Source: Amoebidium appalachense
Lineage: Eukaryota; Ichthyosporea
Length of the DNA: 64,000 nt
Reading direction: 5' to 3'
Assembly: GCA_963693365.1 (NCBI GenBank)
Contig: CAVNZM010000001.1
Span: 11,904,001-11,968,000 of the forward strand
Under the pieces are notes generated by a model. The model saw nothing but the letters and a program-made list of their open reading frames with translations. It made no database searches and had not been told where the DNA came from. How positions within the stretch are numbered: the stretch's first letter is position 1; every line of letters starts with the position of its first letter. Shown piece by piece: positions 46,201 to 58,835 of this stretch. The position numbers were made by a program, and so were the translations under genes.

Positions 46201-46703
46201 GACCCAACCACATTGGCAGAGTCAACTTGCTCCGAGCAGAATTATTCTGCTAAAAGCAGGATTATTCTGCTAAAGGCGGAATTATTCTGCTAAAGGCGGA
46301 ATTATTCTGCTAAAGGCAGTATTGTCCTGCCAAAAGCAGAGTTATTCTGCTCAGGGCAGAATAATTCTTCTAAAAGCAGAATTATTCAGCAAAAAGAAGA
46401 AATATTCTGCAAAAGCAGAATTATTTGGAAAAAACAGAATCATTCTGCTAAAAACAGAATTATTCTTCAAACAGCAGAATTATTCTGCTAGAAACAAGTT
46501 TATCCTGCTGCCGGGAGCGGAACAATTCTGCTTTTAACTGAATAATTCTGCTAAAAGCAGAGTGATTCTGCTATAATTCTGCTTTTTGCAGAATGATTCT
46601 GCTTTTGCAGAATGATTCTGCTTTAGCAGAATATTATAAACTCATTTTCTAGCAGAATGATTCGGCTCGGAGCAAGTTGACTCTGCCGATGTGGTTGGGC
46701 CCT
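46201..46703. mobile_element. MITE-like element made of palindromic 20-bp repeats
   Basis: Terminal inverted repeats of 51 bp (46201-46251 and 46651-46701, about 4 mismatches) share CAGAGTCAACTTGCTCCGAG. The interior (about 46236-46665) is around 20 tandem units of 20 bp, consensus ATTATTCTGCTAAAAGCAGA. Each unit is doubly self-complementary: AGCAGAATTATTCTGCT across unit borders and TCTGCT/AGCAGA within a unit. Possible 5-bp target duplication AGAAG (46196-46200 and 46704-46708). It has no coding capacity. Confidence 0.75.
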
Positions 46704-46979
46704 AGAAGGGTACTATGTATAGTAGCTACCGTGAATTTCAAGTTTGTCACAGTGGATAGTGGTTATTCATAGTCAAGCTTGCTAGTAATTGTGTGGTTAT
46801 ATATACATGTTGGAGTATGCCTAGTCTGCACTGAGTGACATAATAACCACATGTATCTACACATCCACAGGGTACACATAGTTTTTGGGACATGTACATG
46901 CACACTTGCGCGCACGGACACAAGCGTATGCGCCCGTCGCGCACACAAATTTAAACGGACACAAGCATGCACACATGCG

Positions 46980-47020
46980 CATGCACACACATACACACAA
47001 ACGCACACATCGAACACAGG

Positions 47021-47081
<61 letters not shown>

Positions 47082-47120
47082 ACACACACACAGTGACCAC
47101 ACGCACACACACAGGTGAAC
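46980..47120. repeat. (CA)n array
   Basis: CA dinucleotides at about 47023-47091, inside GC-alternating CA-rich sequence. Confidence 0.9.
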
Positions 47121-47229
47121 GTGTGTATGTGCGTGCTGTGTATATGTGTTGACCAGTCCTCACACAGTGTATGTGCGTGGATCATGATTCGCGTGGCACT
47201 GCGTACTGTATGTGGGTACCCGGCGACCT

Positions 47230-47400
47230 GCGGCCCGTTGAGTGGATGGATGTGCGGACGCGCACGGCCCGTTAGGGATTTTTGAATTTGAAATGGGGGA
47301 AGGGAGAGTAGTAATTACCGACGTGGCCCGTTGAGTGGATGGATGTGCGGACGCGCACGGCCCGTTAGGGGTTTTTGAATTTGAAATGGGGGAAGGGCCC
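47230..47400 (+). repeat. 93-bp tandem duplication
   Basis: GCCCGTTGAGTGGATGGATG, then GCGGACGCGCACGGCCCGTT and a GAATTTGAAATGGGGGAAGG end, starts at 47233 and again at 47326. The first copy is complete with a 17-bp tail (AGAGTAGTAATTACCGA). The second breaks into poly-C/poly-G after about 75 bp. Confidence 0.9.
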
Positions 47401-47938
47401 CCGCCCCCCTAGGGGGGGGGGGGGGACCCACCTGGCCGAGTGGGGTGGCTGGTCCCCCCCCCCCCCCCCCCCCCCTCCTCTTCCCCCCCCTGCATGCGCG
47501 TGATCATGGTATTAAAGAGTCCCCGAGGTTTTCACCCACCAAGGACGGTATTCTTTTTGGCCACTGATGCATATTCCCCTCCTGTTCCCCCCTCCCCCCC
47601 CCCCCCCCCCCCAATACACACACACACTCACGTGCACACACACACACGCACCACACACGCGCGCGCGTGTGCCCGCGCACGCACGAACCCATACATGCAC
47701 ACACACACACGCACGCACGCGCAGCCGTACACACATACGCACACACGCGCGCGCAACACACACACTGTCACACACACACACACTCACACACACAAACACA
47801 CACACACGTGCGCGCACTGTGACACACTGCAGACACACACACACACGTGCGCGCTGTAGACATGGTTGTGTACATTCACGTGCACACCGTGCTGTTCCCC
47901 CACAACCAGTCTACGTGCCTTTGTGTCTTCTCGCCAGA

Positions 47939-47989
47939 GGCTGGAATAGAGCCTCGGAAGCAGCCATCAATCGGCTGCATCACTTTTAG
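47939..47989 (+). CDS. Possible isolated terminal exon
   Basis: After a pyrimidine-rich acceptor (TTTGTGTCTTCTCGCCAG, ending at about 47938) one frame reads GWNRASEAAINRLHHF and stops with TAG at 47987-47989. No upstream exons in a compatible phase were found in 40.8-47.9 kb, so this may be chance. Confidence 0.15.
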   Translation, partial: GWNRASEAAINRLHHF

Positions 47990-48224
47990 CTGTATTCCTT
48001 ATTAGGGCAGTTGCTCTGCACCTTATGTATGCATTTAGGAGCGATGCAAAGAACGTGAACACTTTGCCAGCATGTATCTTAGGTGTACGGCACACACTGT
48101 GTGCCGTAGACACTTTATTGGGCACTAGACATACACATGTAGCACTGTAGTATAACTTGAAGCTAGATTATGATCACCCAGGAGAAGCTCATGTACTCAT
48201 GTATATGTCATGTACTTTATTTTA

Positions 48225-48420
48225 AGTAGGGCCACATGCCTATTGGCTGTCGCCATACAAAAGTATGCGAGCAGTGCTCTCCGGACCGGCGGAAACCAAG
48301 GGACTATAAAAGGCTGGTACATTCCAGACTTGAGTCACTTGGGCGGGGCTGTGTGTCCGAGTAAACGTTACACTAGTCGTGCGGTGTCAGACTAGCTGTA
48401 GCACCCGCTTTCTTGTCTCT
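48225..48420 (+). promoter_or_regulatory. Promoter- or LTR-like segment
   Basis: CCTATTGGCTGTC (CCAAT type, 48239), GACTATAAAAGGC (TATA type, 48303) and GGGCGGGG (48341) occur in promoter order. The CCTATTGGCT plus TATA arrangement also occurs in the solo-LTR-like element at 33388-33771. No gene was found downstream, so an LTR relic is as likely as a gene promoter. Confidence 0.3.
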
Positions 48421-48512
48421 ATACTTACGTGCTTCTCCTAGCCTGCATATGTTAACTAGGGCATAGTATTAGGGTATACACACCCTGGTTTTCAGCGCGT
48501 GCCTGTACACGC

Positions 48513-48549
<37 letters not shown>

Positions 48550-49376
48550 TCCCACCCGTTCGTGCCCTCAGGGAGGGGGGGGGGGGGGGAGGGGGAAGGG
48601 AGGGGGGGGGGGGGGCGGGGAGGGGGGACTACTAGACCGTATGGCATATAGCCTGAGTTGCAGGTGATCATGGAATCCTATTAGTTAGCCTCAATATTTA
48701 CGTTAGCTTTGGCATTGTATGTAAACCGCTGTGATCAGGAATATCTGATATCATACGTTACATAATGTCAGCCTATGGGGTGGGTGGGTGGTGGGTCCCC
48801 CCCTCCCCCCCCCCCCCCCCCTGCTCGCCGGAGGGGTGGGTGCCCCCCCCCCCCCCCCCCAAGTTATTACTACCCCCCTCCCCGTTTCAAAATCAAGAAT
48901 CCCTTACTACGGTGCAGGTGTCGACGTCTGCGTGTGCGTGTACATCATGCGCGGCTTGCGTGTGTGTACATGTACACTTGCGTGCGTACGTTCCTACTCA
49001 AAACTGTATGCGTACCTTGCACGTTTGGTGTACAGGCACAAAGTGTTTTCCCTTTAGCCAGACCAGGCTAGTGACACTAGCAGGGGGGGGGGGGGGAGGG
49101 GGGGGGGGGGGGGAAGCGAGGGGAGGGAGGGGTTTGAAGAGAGAGCGGCGGAAAATGAATGAGAAGGGCTGAATGATTGCAGTGTGTGGTCCTTGTTTTT
49201 CTAGATGCTACTTGTGACCCGTGTAATGGGTGTACGTGTGTGTGTGCGTGTATATGCGTGCATGTGTGTGTATGCTTGCTTGTGTCTCCGTGTGTGTGTG
49301 CGTGTGTTTGTGTGTGTGTGCTCGTCTGTATGTGCGCGCGTGTGCGCTCATGCGTCTGTCTGTGTGTCTGTCTGTC

Positions 49377-49448
<72 letters not shown>

Positions 49449-49654
49449 GTGGTGGTGGTGGGGGGGAGGGGCGGGGGGGGGGCGCGAGGGGAGGGAGTGC
49501 TTGTGGGTGTATGGGTGGGCGAGTGTGTGAATGTGCAGGCACACGTGCATTTGTGTGAGCGTGTGTGCCTGTGTGCATGTGCAAGCGCACGCGTATTCAA
49601 TTATTACTATTATTATTATTGCGCACATGTGTGTAACGTGTGCGGTTGGGTGTG

Positions 49655-49685
<31 letters not shown>

Positions 49686-50351
49686 TTGGTGTGTGTGTTG
49701 GGGAGGGGGGAGGGGGGGGGTCTGTGGGGTGGGGTGTTGGTGTTTGCATGCACGCTCGCTCATGTATGTGCATTCTTTTCATGCGAGTGTGCATGTAATC
49801 TTCATGTATAAGTGCATATATGAACATTTGTAGGTGACTGGGTGGGAGGGTTGATACCTCCGTTCTTTCTCTCCCTCTACCCCCCCCCCCCCCCCTCCCT
49901 TCCTTCCCCCCCCCCCCCCTCCCCCCCCCCCCCCCCCCCCCCCCCCCGGCGCCTTCTTTTTTCAAGGGGGAGGGGGGAGGGGGGATGAAACTCGGGCGGG
50001 GAGGGGGTGGGGGCAGGGATGGGGGGAGGGGGGGAAGGGGTGCCGGGGGGGGAGGGGGAGGGTGGGTGGGGGGAGGGGGGGGCCTGAGGTAAAGTAGGTA
50101 AAGGGCAGGCTTGAAAACCTTAACATCCCCCCCCTCCCCCCCCCCCCCCCCCCCCCCCCCCCCTCACCCCCCTTCTCCCCTCCCCCCGCTCTTCCCCTCT
50201 CCTCTCCCCCTCACCAACCTCCTTCCCCCCCCCCCTCTACATTTGCGGCCTTGTTTGATAAGAACATCAAAACCCCTTCCTAACACCTACTGTTGTCTTG
50301 GGAATACCCCCCCCCCCCCCCCCCAATCCATTTTCCCCCCTGCCCCAGCAT

Positions 50352-50405
50352 AGTGGTAATTTTGGACTCGACGATCTGAGTGGTAATTTTGGACTCGACG
50401 ATCTG
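50352..50405 (+). repeat. Perfect 27-bp tandem duplication
   Basis: AGTGGTAATTTTGGACTCGA plus CGATCTG occurs twice, followed by two shorter imperfect copies of CTGATTGGT(C/T)GAAT(A/G). Confidence 0.9.
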
Positions 50406-51041
50406 ATTGGTCGAATACTGATTGGTTGAATGCTGATGTCGACAGACACACTTTAGTTCTTTCAAAGTAAATTTACATTTTGAGGTTAGTGGACACTTGC
50501 CGAAAACCGGAATTCAGAAAAAAAGAAAAAAAATAGCCATGTATGGTTACCCACCTGCCAAAAAGAGATTATTAATAATTCCTCATTTTTGATTGGGTGC
50601 ATTTTTCCGCGCCCTGGGCCATCCAGCCAGTCAAATCCCCCTGACCTCCCGCCTTTTGATTTCCACGGGTTCCCTCCACAATATTAACAGGGTTAAAAAG
50701 AGGACAAGAGGCCAGGCCACATACTCTAGGACTCGTCTCTTCTTCCTATCAACAGCTATGTTTCCTTCTTCATCTTGATCGTTCTTATAGCGATCTACCC
50801 CCCCTTCCCCCTCCTCCCCCCTGCCCCCCCCTCCCCCTCTCATGCACACAGTCAATATCTCCCTCATCCATGTGCACTAGCAGTGCACACCCCACCAGGT
50901 GCCCCTCTCTTACCGAGGATCTGTCTCCAGTGCTCGCTCCCCCCCTCCCCCCCCCCCCCCCCCCCCCCCCTTCTCTTTCTCCTTTAACCCCCCTTCCCCC
51001 CGGCCATTTCCCCATCCCATTCGAAGCTCCCTTTCCTTCCC

Positions 51042-51045
<4 letters not shown>

Positions 51046-51094
<49 letters not shown>

Positions 51095-51113
51095 CCCCGC
51101 GCCCCCCCCCCTC

Positions 51114-51147
<34 letters not shown>

Positions 51148-51180
51148 CCCCCTCTCTCCCCTCCCCCCTCCCCCCTCTAA
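51046..51180. repeat. Very long poly-C block
   Basis: About 48 consecutive C at 51046-51093, then CGCCCCGCGC and further C runs of more than 20, with only occasional T. Confidence 0.95.
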
Positions 51181-52130
51181 TTTCACCCCAACCCTCCATT
51201 TGAGAAAGCCTCGGAAGAAAGAAAAAAAAAAAAAAGCACAGAAACAATATGATGTTTCCTCGTCACCACGGACACACAACCAACCGAACCACAGTGTACA
51301 TGTACACCACACACACACACACACACACATGTTCACACCATTAGAACCAAATTGAATCACGCTTAAAAACGAAGCGTCATTCTTTTTATGTACGTCGGGC
51401 TGCTATAGAAAATCAGATGTGTTATTTGAATGTAAAGGGGGTCACCGTGTTTCAAGTCATAGGACTCTAAACCGTTAGAGGTATCATAAAGCTTTAAAAG
51501 CATGATTAAGATATGGCATTAGCTGCCATTTAATTGGTGCAATTTCCTCTCGCAAGGTGGGAAAACGTAGAATATATATCTGTTTATCATGCCCTCTCCT
51601 CCCCCCTCTCCCCCCTCCCCACTCTTCCCCTCCCCTCCCCTTCCCCCCCCCCCCCTGCCCCCCCCCCCCCCCCCCCCCCCCACACACACCCCACTTCTTC
51701 CCCTCCGCCTTCTACCCCCCCCTCCCCCCTCCCCCCCCCCCCCCCCTCCCCTCCCCTCCCGGCACCCCGTTCTCCCTCAAACATTTGAGATTGTCTAATA
51801 AGACTTAGTACTAAATGCATACGACTGATTGTACGTTCAAAAAGAAAACACATTACCTGTAGGCATTTGGGTTTCCAGAAATGTTCCACCCAATACCTAT
51901 ATTTGGATACACCTGCACATCCTCGTGTGTTGATTGGCCAACGGATTCTTGCAATATGAGCAAAGAGGATATGGTCGGGGGGAGAGGGGGGGGGGAAGGG
52001 GGGGAGCTCGAGGGGGACCTCCCCCCCCCCCCCCCCCCCCTGCGCAGTTTCTCTTATAATCGTTCTCTTCTTTGCCTTCCCTCTCCCCTCCCCCTCTCCC
52101 CCGGCCCTCCTCTCCCCCCTCCCTCTCCCC

Positions 52131-52161
<31 letters not shown>

Positions 52162-52467
52162 ACTCCCCCTCCTCCCTCCCCCCTCTCCCCTTTCCTCCTA
52201 TCCCTTCCACCCTCCGTCCTTCCCTCCCCCCTCCCCCCTGCCACGACAGAGTTCAACACAGTGCCTCGTTACCAAAAGAATGAAAAGACGCTGCGTGATG
52301 CCATCCAATAGATTAAGACCTTTGAACAACAAAGTTGTCGCCTAATTGGTCGATTTAGTAGGATCAATTCTAAACGGTACCTCAAATTACATGAGGTTTC
52401 TCTCATGGCAGTACAACTGAGTCATGGACAACTCAATATCATGATCTACCCCACGGAAACCGTCACC

Positions 52468-52514
<47 letters not shown>

Positions 52515-52727
52515 ACCACCACCACCCACCCACCCACCCACCCACCCACCCACCCACCCACACCCACACACACACACCCTCCAAAAAAAAAAAACAAAAA
52601 AAAAACACGCACATAGAACTCTATCCCATTGCACACATTTCCTTGCAAATTCGATCGTATTGAGAGAGAGAGAGGCAGGGAGGGGTGAGGGCGGGAGGAG
52701 GGGAAAGGGTTGGGGTTAACGTGTGTA

Positions 52728-52790
<63 letters not shown>

Positions 52791-53129
52791 GGGGGGGGGG
52801 GGGGGGGGGGGGGGGGGTGCTGCTGGGCACTAACCAAGCAAACATCGTTTGTTATTTTTGCGGATTGCAACATTAGATAAAAAAAAGTGTCCCAGAAAGA
52901 CGGCGTGTTGATTAGGGGATAATGTGCTGTTTATTATTAGTCATCATTCATGACTGGGAAAAGGTGTCGGCACCAGGCCAACAGTACTTCCACCCACACC
53001 CTTTAAGCACAAAGATTATATATATATCAAAGCACGCATTAAGTTTAATAACAATAGTCGACTATGTAGATTATATGCATATCCGTTAGCTTAACAAGCT
53101 ATTCTTAAACAGTATCAACTGGAATCAGA

Positions 53130-53174
<45 letters not shown>

Positions 53175-53521
53175 TTCCCCCCACCCTCGAAAAAAAAAAA
53201 AAAGGAAAAAGAGAAAAACAAAAACCTTTCTCCATTCGATCCCTCCCACACAACCCCCTTTACCCCCCCCCCCCCCCCCCCCCCCCCCTCCCTCCCTCTC
53301 ACGTTACCCCTGGCAGCTTCTCGCAGCTTCCCCGAGTACAGGAGGTGCACTATAGCATTCCCTAGACGGGCACATATCAAAGCACGAAAATATTATCATT
53401 GAAAGCCTCCTTCCGAAATTTCATGTGAATGGAAAATTTCATAACCACCCCACAGCAATTACGCAGAATTAACCCCCCCCCCCCCCCCCCCCAATTCAAT
53501 CATAAATCCAATGGCCCAATA

Positions 53522-54348
53522 TTAAAAAGCACACTGATCCTTCCCGCTCCCGGTCCCGGGGTAGGCGGGTGGTGCCACATCTTCCACTGTCTGATTCTGT
53601 TCGTTTTGAAGCGACGGCACCGCAAACATAAAAGTATCTGCGAATTTCTCGTTCTGGATTAGGTTAAATCTCCCGTAAAGTTTCCACCCAGCCCTCTCCG
53701 CACCGTAGAGCATAGCACCGACAATCCTCGTCACGCACACACTGTCTTCAATTGATTGGCCGTTAAACGAAAATTTCCACGAACCAAAACGGAATTCGTA
53801 ACAGTCCGGTACATCCTGAGACCACCCATGATTATTGCAATTGAGGAAAAACGGATATTATATATAGCTCTACCGCGTTTTTGAAAGAGGAAACATATTC
53901 TCGCGTGGGCGCAACGCTCAAAGGAGGAAAAACACAAATTCCACTACGTATCGCATCCACACACACGACAACGTGAAAACGATCACGCGCGTTTTGAGCT
54001 AACTGGTGATCTACATTGCGTTGAACCAAGCGTCTTGATTGTATTGTTTCGAAAACGCAATCGAGGGGATTTGGCAAGGTGCATTTTCGCACAAAAAAAA
54101 GAACGTCCAAGTCTGAGAGCTTGTTGTTCACCCGTGCAGCCGTCTGGAATACGCAACCGAACCTGCAGGGGAGAAAAAAAGGCAGTGCTGAAACATATTT
54201 TGGCAATTCAGTGTTTTTTTTTAAAGAAAAAGTATTAACACATGTGGTGAAATGAGCGAGTACACGAAGAAGATGTATGGCTACCCATCCGGTCTCCATG
54301 CACCGGAAATGGGAGGAAAGGGGTGTGTGGTGTGGTGTGGTGTGGTGT

Positions 54349-54400
<52 letters not shown>

Positions 54401-54981
54401 GGGGGGAAGTATACCTTACAGAGTATCAACTACTCATCGACCACAAAAACACAATGCAGACTTTGCACACCACACACAAAGAATATGCATCATTGGGTGG
54501 ATGGGTGGGTGGGTGGTGGTGGTGGTGGTGGTGGTGGTGTTTTTATTTATTTATTTTTTATTTTTTAATTTTTTTTTTGAGGGGGGGGGGGGGGGGAGGG
54601 AGGGGTTTGCCTACATAAAATATACACCCCCCCCCCCCCCAAAAAAAAACAAAACAACAAAACAAAAAAAAACCCCAACTTCAAAAGGGGGAACAAAAAA
54701 CTTCCTTCCTCCCCAGTTAGATCTGACGTGGACGTGGAGGTGTGAGTAGTGGTACGTGCATGTTTTTTGCTGGGGGGAGGGGGGGGGGGGGGGAGAGAGA
54801 GAGCGGGGAAGGGGGTTGGTGGTAGTTCTTCGAACACTTTTTTTTTCGTTTGTATGTTAGGATGAGTGCACGTTTGGGGAAGTGGGTTGGGAAGGGAGAC
54901 GAGCGGGGAGGGGGAGGAGGGGAGCGCAGGTAATGCAAACGGGAGTAAACGGGAACTGGGAAAAGGAAGTAGGGAAAAGGC

Positions 54982-55036
<55 letters not shown>

Positions 55037-55751
55037 CAGTGCTTGTGTGCACGTGACTGTGTGTGCGTGAGCACCTGTACGCGAGAAGGTGCGTGCGTGC
55101 AAAAACAAAGTTGTGGTTGCATGGGTGTGGAGGTAAAAGGGAGTGACTGATATGACAGGGCCCGGGATAGAGCCTGGAAGTAGGCAGCAAGAGGAGTGGC
55201 AGAGATAAAAGAAGGGAACCTCTTGCCAGGGGAGGAACGAAGAGGGGGGGACGGAGGTGTTTGGCCTGTCCGGGTGGGTAGGTAGGTGGCGATGATGGGG
55301 AGCAGGTAAGAAAAGAGAGAGACACGGTCCGGCTCTAAAGGGAGTCTGGGGGCACGAGGAGACAAACAGAAGGGGAGAGGATGGTGCAAGGAAGGAAGAG
55401 GAAGGGGTGTGGGACCCAGGAAGGTGGGGAAGGGGGGGCAGGGGGGAAAGGGCGAGGGGGGGGCAGAGGGGGGGGGGGGGGGGGGGGGGGGGGGCAAGCA
55501 GGTAATGAACAGGACGGTACCAAACGGAAGAAGGCGGTATGTGTATGTATTTCGAGGGGGGGGGGGGGGGGGGGAGGAAGTGGGGAGTTTGAGGAAAAAG
55601 AACGTGACTACGGAGAAAGAAAAAAGAAAATGGAGTGAGGAGACAAGAAAATGACAGGCCCAAAAGCATGTGGACAGGAAGCCTTAGGGAGGACCAGGGT
55701 TTGGAAAGAGCTGACATGAAGCACTGAGACGGTAGTGATGGCCGGGGGGCA

Positions 55752-55783
<32 letters not shown>

Positions 55784-56993
55784 GGGGAGGATGTGAACTC
55801 GCTGTGTTCGTGCATCACTGTATGTGTGTGTATGAGCGTGTGTGTAGGGAGTTTTGACGTAAGCATGTGTATGACACTGTGCGTGTGGTGTGCTTGTGTG
55901 CATACGTGTGTGGGTGTGTATGCATTTGCATACTACGAATGTCAGGCTGTGTACACGCGCTTATGTGCGCTCATGCAGGTGTATGTGTGCATGTGTGCGT
56001 GTGTACGCGCACGTGTGCGCACATGGTGGGAGGGTGCGGGGTTAATGAAGAGGCCGAAAGGGAATGAGAAACTTTTTGGAAGCGGGGCCGGAGTGTAGGG
56101 ATGTGGGCAGAGTATGAAGTGGGAGAGATGAAAGAAGGGAAACGTGTCGAGGTTCCCGGAAAGCGTGTAACTGAAGGGGAGTGAGTGGATGGGTGGGTGG
56201 GTTGGGGGGGGGGGGGGGGGGGGGGGGAGTTGTTTAAGTACGGGTGGGTGGGTGGTGGTGAGGCAGGCAATAGCCTGCGGGCAGGGAAGGAAAAAAGAAA
56301 GGGATAGTTCGGTCCTGCAAAGACCTCGGGGAGACGAGAGAACAAAGAGTGGACTGGGGGAAGTGTTGGAGGGAGTGAAGAGGGATGCTTGGGGCAGGCA
56401 GGGACGGATGACAGGGGAAGACAGGAGGCGGGATGCGGTAGTGGATTGGGTGGGTCCCGTGGGGGGGGGGGGGGGGGGGGGGGGGAAGGGGAAGGGGAAA
56501 GGAGAAGGGGGGGAGGGGGGGAAGGGGATCAGTCATCCATACCTGCCGAGAGCGATGATAAAGGCACACACAAGCTGCCGTGATTCAACCAGCTTTCGCC
56601 CCGTCTCAGCCAAGAGCGCACACTCGCCAAAGTTAATCTCGCATCCATACTCCTTTTCCTTGTAACGAAACGAAGCGTCTGGTCTCATGTTATCCCTCAG
56701 CTCCGCTACGAATGGAGGAATTTCGGTGGATGAGAGGCCGCTGAGTGCAAACCTAGAGCCTCCCTTGACTGTGAGGGTCACGGAGGGACTTGCACATGTC
56801 ATTTCAGGGATGTTAGTAACGAAAGAAGAAAGAAAGGGGTCAATGTCAAAAACGAGAAACTCTTGCCGTGTCGCTCGTGTCACAGTGGTTACCACAGAGG
56901 GCGGTGATGGAGTAGTGCCTGCCTGCGGCCTGGCCACACGACACCACCCTCGGAAGTCGAAGGGAAAATGCCGTTTTTTCGAAGTTCCCAACT
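53522..56993 (-). CDS. Unrecognised spliced gene, three exons (5' end unresolved)
   Basis: Exons 56991/56993-56543, 54162-54015 and 53815-53522. The first ends ALGR at a strong GTATGG donor in phase 2. The second follows CTGCAG and reads [20 protein letters not shown], ending at AAT|GTAGAT in phase 0. The third follows GGTCTCAG and reads [19 protein letters not shown], later [20 protein letters not shown], and stops with TAA. The total is at least 295 residues. The first exon contains [20 protein letters not shown]. There is no signal peptide, transmembrane segment or familiar motif, and I do not recognise the family. The left border of the first exon is an AG (GTAG), so an upstream exon with the start codon probably exists. 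The 2.4-kb first intron is GC-rich repeat DNA. Confidence 0.5.
54240..54860. repeat. (GT)n, GGT and T/G-rich tracts in the intron of the unknown gene
   Basis: TGTGG pentamers (54326-54352), GT dinucleotides to 54398, GTGG/GGT repeats (54494-54538), then poly-T and poly-G blocks and poly-C/A blocks at 54627-54675. Confidence 0.85.
54857..56520. repeat. Degenerate repeats inside the intron of the unknown gene
   Basis: Related blocks recur: CAGGTAATG then AACGG then AAGGCGGT at 54929-54985 and 55499-55540; GAGATAAAAGAAGGGAA (55203) and GAGATGAAAGAAGGGAA (56126); GACAAACAGAAGG (55361) and GAACAAAGAGTGG (56340). They alternate with poly-G runs (55470, 55555, 55752, 56200, 56461). Confidence 0.5.
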
Positions 56994-58798
56994 CTACAGC
57001 GGGGCAAAAAAATGATTGTCAGACCAGTCGCCCAAGCCTTGCGGTTGGGCCTAAGTCAGCAATTGAGTACAAGCGACTCGGGAAGCTATTAAATAAACTG
57101 TGCAGACCTCAGTATGTAAGTCGACATAAGGCTAGGCACAGCGTTCTGTATGTACTCTCCCATGTAGATAGCCTCAAGCTCCCTCAAGGACTAACGCTTA
57201 CCGCTTTGTCACGTCATGTTTCTCACACCGACACACAGACATGTCATCACGACATCGGCTGACAACGCGCGGGTGCGGTTCTTTTTTCAGTTTTGGAACC
57301 CTGGATTCCCAAAAATTCCCGTTATAACTTCGAGGTTGGAAAATTCCATTGGAAAAGGGAAAAAAATAGCAAAGAAAAATTCCAACTACACTTGACAGCA
57401 TACGGAGTGACACATTTATAAGAAATATAACACCAGTGCACTGAAAAGAAGAATGGAAGTTGTTGTGTTTTACATAGGTGTCATGATGTCAACGGTCACG
57501 AACTGGAAACTACTGGATAAAAATTGCCGGCATATGATTGGATCAAGGATAAGTCTTCGCATTTTGCTGCATTCCCTACATTCCACTGTTTAATTTTAGG
57601 TGCAACATAAAAAGTAACTTCTCTTCGGGCCGGCACTAATTGATTTGGCCGGCAGCCGGCCAGCTCTAAACAACTCTATTGTGATTCAAAATCATTAGAA
57701 AAAGCTCAAACAAATTGCATATGCCGACAGGTATATGTCTTAACTACATATGTTTCTAAGTTGGTCTGTGAAAAATACCATTATTTCGTGTACTTTTATA
57801 TCTGTTTCTGAAGTGACTTTCGAGATTTTGAGAAAATCTTGGAGCTGTCATCGAATGTCGACTGAGCCGGCCAATCATATTCTGCCATTTTCACATTGGT
57901 CCAATCAGAAGCTTGCATTGACAGCAGCATTTGGATCAGGGTTCGAAGGACGGTGAAGCCCATTAACGGAAGTCGAAATCCCGTTTCAGAAAACCTCTTC
58001 GAAAATCGGAATGCTCCGTCGGAGCAGGCCCACCAAAAATCGTAATCGTCGCACATCAGTAAACTAGGGCATGCTTATCTGTGCCTATATTGCATCAAAA
58101 TGTAATTATAATGCATACTCAAAAACCCCTGTGGTTATTAGAGGCCTTTCTGGTGTTGGCAGTTGAAGCTTTAAAGGAATAAAAGGGAAATATGAAGTGC
58201 ATTAATGCACAATATATATATACATTTTGTCTCCGTATTTAAAAATTCTGGGGGAGGGGAGGGTAGGGAGGGAGGGGGGGGGAGTGAGTTGAGGCAGCAA
58301 CATGGGAAGCTCAGGCAGAAATCAAATGTTTGGGGGGGGGGGGGAGAGGGGGGGGGGGGGGGGGGAAGAAAATCACGTTGGGTGGTTGTGTTTGTGTTTG
58401 TGTGTGAGTGGGTATTTTTCTTTGCATTGTGTGTGTGTGTGGTGGGTATGTATGCACGGTGTGTGTGTCTGTGTGTATGTGTACAGGTGTGGGTGTGTGT
58501 ATTTGTGTCAGCGGTAATCTGTGTGTGTGTCTAATAGCATGTTGTGTGCATGTGTGCACATGTGCGCGCGCGCGCGCGCGCGTGTGTGTTTGTGTGTGTG
58601 TGTGTGTGCATGGCATTGTGTGCATGTGTGTGTGTGTTTTGTGTCAACGGTTATGGTGTGTGTGTATGTATGTACAGTGTGTGTATGTATGTGTGTGTGC
58701 GCAGTGTGTGTGTATGTATGCAGGGTGTGTGTGTCTGTGTACGGTGTGTGTACATGCCAGTGTGGGTGTGTGTGTTTGTACCAACGGTTTCTTGTGTC

Positions 58799-58835
<37 letters not shown>

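Larger units (their letters stand above)
46740..53521. other. Second long stretch without a supported gene
   Basis: Poly-G/poly-C runs and GT/CA arrays dominate: 48582-48626, 49378-49444, 49880-49947, 50940-50970, 51046-51093, 52740-52788, 53131-53174. Between them lie CA-rich alternating sequence (47620-47850), a 27-bp tandem repeat (50352-50405) and short unique segments. No consistent set of exons was seen on either strand. Confidence 0.45.

Noticed and set aside
46241-46660. CRISPR array
   Set aside because: The 20-bp units are contiguous and alike, with no unique spacers, and the genome is eukaryotic with spliced genes. The structure is a palindromic minisatellite inside inverted termini.
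56687-57262. 191-codon plus-strand frame opposite the unknown gene
   Set aside because: The minus strand has a phase-consistent three-exon model with strong splice sites and a more protein-like composition; the plus frame has no such support.
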